From: an uncultured Fluviicola sp.
GTDB taxonomy: Bacteria > Bacteroidota > Bacteroidia > Flavobacteriales_D > Crocinitomicaceae
Length of the DNA: 64,000 nucleotides
Reading direction: 5' to 3'
Assembly (NCBI GenBank): GCA_913009205.1
Contig: CAJVYC010000001.1
Span: 124,001 to 188,000 of the forward strand
Below are positions 61,077 to 64,000 of the stretch, piece by piece; the stretch's first letter is position 1, and each line of letters begins with the position of its first letter. The position numbers were made by a program, and so were the translations under genes. Below the pieces are notes generated by a model, which did not search any database, was not told where the DNA came from, and saw nothing but the letters and a program-made list of their open reading frames with translations.

Positions 61077-62870
61077 ATGATTAAATCGTTACTCACTACT
61101 CTATCCGTAATATCTCTATGCGCCCATTACTCAAGCGCTCAAACATTTACAGAGTCAAGTATTGCACTTGGTGTTGCTCATGAGTATATTGATTCAAACC
61201 TAATGGGTGGAGGCGCAACTTTCTTTGACTTTAACAATGATGGTTGGGAAGACATCTATATTACTGGAGGAGATAATCGCGATCAACTATTTGAAAATGA
61301 TCAAACAGGAAATTTTATTGAGGTAGGAATTGCCGCTGGACTCGGATTCACGGGCTCGATAAAAACCAATGGTGTTATCTCTGGAGATATTGACAATGAT
61401 GGCTTCAACGATTTATTCATCACTACTTCTGAAAACCATCCGAACATTCTGCTTTTGAACAGTGGCAACGATACATTTACAGACATCTCAATTGACGCTG
61501 GAATTGTTGATTCCGTTTGGAGTATGACAGCCACATTTGGAGATTTTAACCGTGATGGCTTCCTAGACATATACTGCGGGAATTATGTCAAATACTCAAC
61601 CCTTCCATTCTACACCTCCATTTTTGGTGGATATCAGAATAATTTGTACCTAAATATTGGCAACAACACATTTCTCGATGTCTCGCAATCATACGGGATC
61701 ATTAATACGGGAAGCACGCTCGCCACAACCTTTACAGATTTTGACAATGATTCGGACATGGATGTAATAGTTGGAAATGATTTTGGCCCCTTATACGGCG
61801 GTAACGTATTGTTTGAAAACCAATTTCCAACCACCAATTTTGATAATATCTCGGCAACATCGGGAATTATGGAAGAAATTAGTTCGATGGGAATTGCAGT
61901 TGGTGACTTTGACGAGGATTTGGATTTGGATTACTACATTTCCAATATGGCGGAAAACATTCATCACGTCAACAATTTCGATGGAACCTTTACGGAAAGT
62001 GCTGCAAATGATGGAATTGAAGCTGCAAATGTCGTTTCATGGGGAACGTTCTATTTCGATTTCGACAACGACACTTATCTGGACCTTTTCATTGCTAATG
62101 GAGGGATAATGGGAACCGCTCTGCCGGAACCGAATAACCTGTACCGCAATCAGCAAAACGGCACCTTTTTTAACATTGCATTTGCTGAAGGAATTCAAGA
62201 CACTTTAAGAAGCCGCGGTGCAATTTATGGGGACATTGATAACGATGGTGATTTGGACGTTTTGGTTGTGAATAATGAATTAGACACTTCTATTGGACAA
62301 AACATTTCATTGTATAAAAACAATATGGATGGAGCTAAAAGCTGGATTAAAATAAACCTTGTCGGATTAGAGAGTAATATGGATGCTTATGGAGCGCATA
62401 TAGAGCTTTCGTCGAATGGAAGAACGTGGATAAGGGAAATTGATGGAGGATCAAGCTACCTATCGCACAGCAGCAGAATAGCGCATTTTGGATTGGGAAA
62501 TTACACGAGTGTTGACAGCATTAAAGTTATTTGGCCGGATGGAGACGCTCAAACATTGACAAACCCGGCGATTAATCAAACCATAACGATTACCGAATTT
62601 GATGCAAGTGGAATAACGGAATTCGATACAGAAGAAATTTCGATTTACCCGAACCCAGCGAACAAAGGAGTATTTGTAAAGAACCTTTCAAACAATTCAA
62701 TTGAATCGTACGGAATATATTCATTGGATGGAAAGTTGATTCAAGAAGGAATTCTAAACGCTTTTTCACTTCAACTTATTGATGTGCAGAAAATGATTTC
62801 CGGCACTTATATTCTTCAATTAAATTCAGAAGGAAATACAGTTAGTAAGAAAATTTCGATCGTTCATTAA
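61077..62870 (+). CDS. FG-GAP/VCBS repeat protein with ASPIC/UnbV and T9SS domains (CRTAC1-like)
   Basis: A 597-residue exported protein. The signal peptide ends near SSAQ. At least seven FG-GAP/VCBS blades follow, each with a calcium-type DxDxDGxxD motif (FFDFNNDGWEDI, GDIDNDGFNDLF, GDFNRDGFLDIY, TDFDNDSDMDVI, GDFDEDLDLDYY, FDFDNDTYLDLF, GDIDNDGDLDVL), forming a beta propeller. An ASPIC/UnbV domain contains YGAHIELSSNGRTWIREIDGG. A T9SS type A sorting domain begins SIYPNPANKG. The protein is probably a surface-exposed calcium-binding adhesin or matrix protein; no enzyme motif is visible. Confidence 0.9.
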   Translation: MIKSLLTTLSVISLCAHYSSAQTFTESSIALGVAHEYIDSNLMGGGATFFDFNNDGWEDIYITGGDNRDQLFENDQTGNFIEVGIAAGLGFTGSIKTNGVISGDIDNDGFNDLFITTSENHPNILLLNSGNDTFTDISIDAGIVDSVWSMTATFGDFNRDGFLDIYCGNYVKYSTLPFYTSIFGGYQNNLYLNIGNNTFLDVSQSYGIINTGSTLATTFTDFDNDSDMDVIVGNDFGPLYGGNVLFENQFPTTNFDNISATSGIMEEISSMGIAVGDFDEDLDLDYYISNMAENIHHVNNFDGTFTESAANDGIEAANVVSWGTFYFDFDNDTYLDLFIANGGIMGTALPEPNNLYRNQQNGTFFNIAFAEGIQDTLRSRGAIYGDIDNDGDLDVLVVNNELDTSIGQNISLYKNNMDGAKSWIKINLVGLESNMDAYGAHIELSSNGRTWIREIDGGSSYLSHSSRIAHFGLGNYTSVDSIKVIWPDGDAQTLTNPAINQTITITEFDASGITEFDTEEISIYPNPANKGVFVKNLSNNSIESYGIYSLDGKLIQEGILNAFSLQLIDVQKMISGTYILQLNSEGNTVSKKISIVH

Positions 62871-63001
62871 AACTTCCGCTTGCCGTATGAAGAATGAATT
62901 ACGAGTGATTTAGGAATCTTATTTCCGAAATCGTCTTCAATTACAATTCGATAGTTTCCTTTTTCGAAACCCTTAATATTCAAGAAATAGAAGTTTAGAA
63001 T
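62867..63001 (-). pseudogene. C-terminal fragment of an unrecognised protein
   Basis: The minus strand reads FYFLNIKGFEKGNYRIVIED, DFGNKIPKSLVI and a short basic tail ending KRKF before a TAA that overlaps the stop of the VCBS gene. The frame is closed by a stop at 63002-63004, and only a TTG is available as start. It looks like the C-terminal beta domain of a longer protein whose 5' part is lost. It could also be a very small gene of 38 codons from the TTG at 62983. Confidence 0.3.
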
Positions 63002-63035
63002 TTAACCTGGGCTATACATTCAGTTTTAAAAAGCC

Positions 63036-64000
63036 TTAACGCAAAGCGCGAATCAAAGCATCTAATTCTTGTTTTGTATTGAACGAGTGAATGCAAATCC
63101 GCAAACGCTCTTTCCCCTCGGTAACCGTTGGTGAATAAATTGGTTTAACAGCGATATTCAAGGCTTGAATCTTTTCCGCAACCATTTTAGTTGCTTCAAT
63201 GGAACCGAACTCAATTATTTGAATTGGTGACATTTCATTTGAAATCAAACCAGAATGATAAAAATTGGAACGGAAATAAACCAAGTTGGAATTCAATTTC
63301 ATTCGTCGATTTGAAGCTACACCAGAGGAAGCTAATTTTAAATTTCGTTCAAAAACAGACTCTGGAAGCGCTGTTGTATAAATGAACGACCGCGCAAAAT
63401 TATAGAGGTATTGAATCAAATCTGAACTCCCCAATACGCAAGCGCCATGAGAGCCATATGCCTTACCAAAGGTTACCAGTCGCGCAAAAACCAAATGAGT
63501 TAATCCCAATTCAAAAACCAAACCTTTACCGTTTTCACCAAACACGCCGCAAGCATGTGCTTCATCGACGATTAAATATGCGTTTCTTGATTTACACAAA
63601 ACCGCTAGCTTCTTGATTGGTGCGCAATCTCCATCCATCGAATACAAGGATTCGACCGCGACATAAATTGAACCTTCTGAACGCTCAATTTTAGCAGAAA
63701 GATCTTCAATGTCATTGTGTCTGAACGAGATCGTCTTTGCATGACTTAAGCGAATTCCATCTCTAACACTGGCGTGAATAAATTCATCATAGAGAATGGT
63801 ATCACCACGTTGAGGAATGCTGCTAAAAAGCCCCAGATTCGCATCATAGCCTGAATTAAACATCAAACTTGATTGTACAGCAAAGATTTGAGCAATTTCA
63901 GATTCAATTTCGAGCATTCTTGGCGTTGTTCCGGAAATCAATCGTGAACCCGTCGCACCATAAGAAGAAATTTCACAAGAAAAATCCTCCTTGGAGAGCC
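63036..64000 (-). CDS. 8-amino-7-oxononanoate synthase-like PLP enzyme, N terminus beyond window
   Basis: About 321 C-terminal residues are visible; the frame is open to the window edge (LSKEDFSCEISSYGATGSRLISG), so the start lies outside. It is an alpha-oxoamine synthase: GATGSRLISGTT, NSGYDANLGLFS, a stacking His in YDEFIHASVRDGIRL, VDEAHACGVFGENGKG and the PLP lysine in TFGKAYGSHGACVLGS. The TFGKAxG form with Gly-Ser-His-Gly is typical of BioF, which joins pimeloyl-ACP/CoA and alanine in biotin synthesis. KBL-like function is less likely. It is the second family member within 3 kb. Confidence 0.82.
   Translation of the reverse strand, partial: LSKEDFSCEISSYGATGSRLISGTTPRMLEIESEIAQIFAVQSSLMFNSGYDANLGLFSSIPQRGDTILYDEFIHASVRDGIRLSHAKTISFRHNDIEDLSAKIERSEGSIYVAVESLYSMDGDCAPIKKLAVLCKSRNAYLIVDEAHACGVFGENGKGLVFELGLTHLVFARLVTFGKAYGSHGACVLGSSDLIQYLYNFARSFIYTTALPESVFERNLKLASSGVASNRRMKLNSNLVYFRSNFYHSGLISNEMSPIQIIEFGSIEATKMVAEKIQALNIAVKPIYSPTVTEGKERLRICIHSFNTKQELDALIRALR

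Noticed and set aside
1-64000. tRNA, rRNA, CRISPR array, IS element or prophage
   Set aside because: Reading the gaps on both strands showed no tRNA-like arms, regular spaced repeats, transposase or integrase frames.

Overview
The window comes from an AT-rich member of the Bacteroidota, most likely the Flavobacteriales. Four secreted proteins end in type IX secretion (T9SS) type A sorting domains. LpxC and FabZ are fused in one protein, rpmB-rpmG-DUF4295-ftsY is the usual Bacteroidota gene block, and promoters resemble the TTG / TAnnTTTG consensus of this phylum. Family-level placement (Crocinitomicaceae-like) is only a guess. No rRNA, tRNA, insertion sequence, prophage or CRISPR array was seen.

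Layout. 1-4.6 kb (minus): the 5' part of hisS, an ACMSD-like amidohydrolase and a secreted pappalysin-type metalloprotease. 4.7-14.1 kb (minus): a housekeeping run read leftwards: a membrane-anchored unknown, lpxD, lpxC/fabZ, lpxA, rlmD, cinA, rpmB, rpmG, DUF4295 and ftsY. 14.2-19.8 kb (minus): a menaquinone operon (hotdog thioesterase, isochorismate synthase, menD) running into terC, DUF493 and two unknowns, then trxA. murB diverges at 19.85 kb. 20.9-24.8 kb (minus): DEAD-box helicase, zinc-ribbon coiled-coil protein, Nif3-like protein and an outer-membrane beta-barrel. 24.9-28.35 kb (plus): a tightly overlapping set of LtaS-like transferase, diacylglycerol-kinase-like enzyme, DUF1569 protein and a 53-residue membrane peptide. 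28.5-31.9 kb: both methylmalonyl-CoA mutase subunits. 32-35.3 kb: a decayed lipoprotein gene, a secreted unknown, a secreted M28 peptidase and ftsB. 35.3-38.7 kb (minus): spoIID-like, lpxB, a small membrane protein and surE. 38.8-43.1 kb (plus): DinB-like, NlpC/P60, sugar epimerase, glyA and a DUF985 cupin between two related intergenic repeats. 43.2-44.5 kb (minus): an SDR and a small exported protein. 44.6-49.5 kb (plus): gmhA, TerB-like, a Fur-family regulator, STAS, purA and an OstA/LptA-like protein. 49.8-54.7 kb (minus): lipoprotein, relA/spoT, fumarylacetoacetase and ychF. 54.7-56.3 kb: an AT-rich, partly decayed island holding a cytosolic FISUMP-domain protein with an inserted zinc finger. 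56.3-64 kb: a T9SS adhesin-like protein, a carboxypeptidase-Q-like M28 peptidase, a serine-palmitoyltransferase-like enzyme, a VCBS/ASPIC T9SS protein and a truncated bioF-like gene.

How the genes work together. Much of the window builds the envelope: lipid A (lpxA, B, C, D), heptose (gmhA), LPS transport (OstA-like), peptidoglycan (murB, SpoIID, NlpC/P60), division (ftsB), protein targeting (ftsY) and T9SS cargo. Amino-acid and propionate catabolism are represented by the ACMSD-like enzyme, fumarylacetoacetase and methylmalonyl-CoA mutase. Several genes have a perfect -7 box ending four or five bases before the start codon, which suggests leaderless transcripts. The LtaS-like/lipid-kinase unit and the zinc-finger FISUMP gene are the best candidates for undescribed biology.
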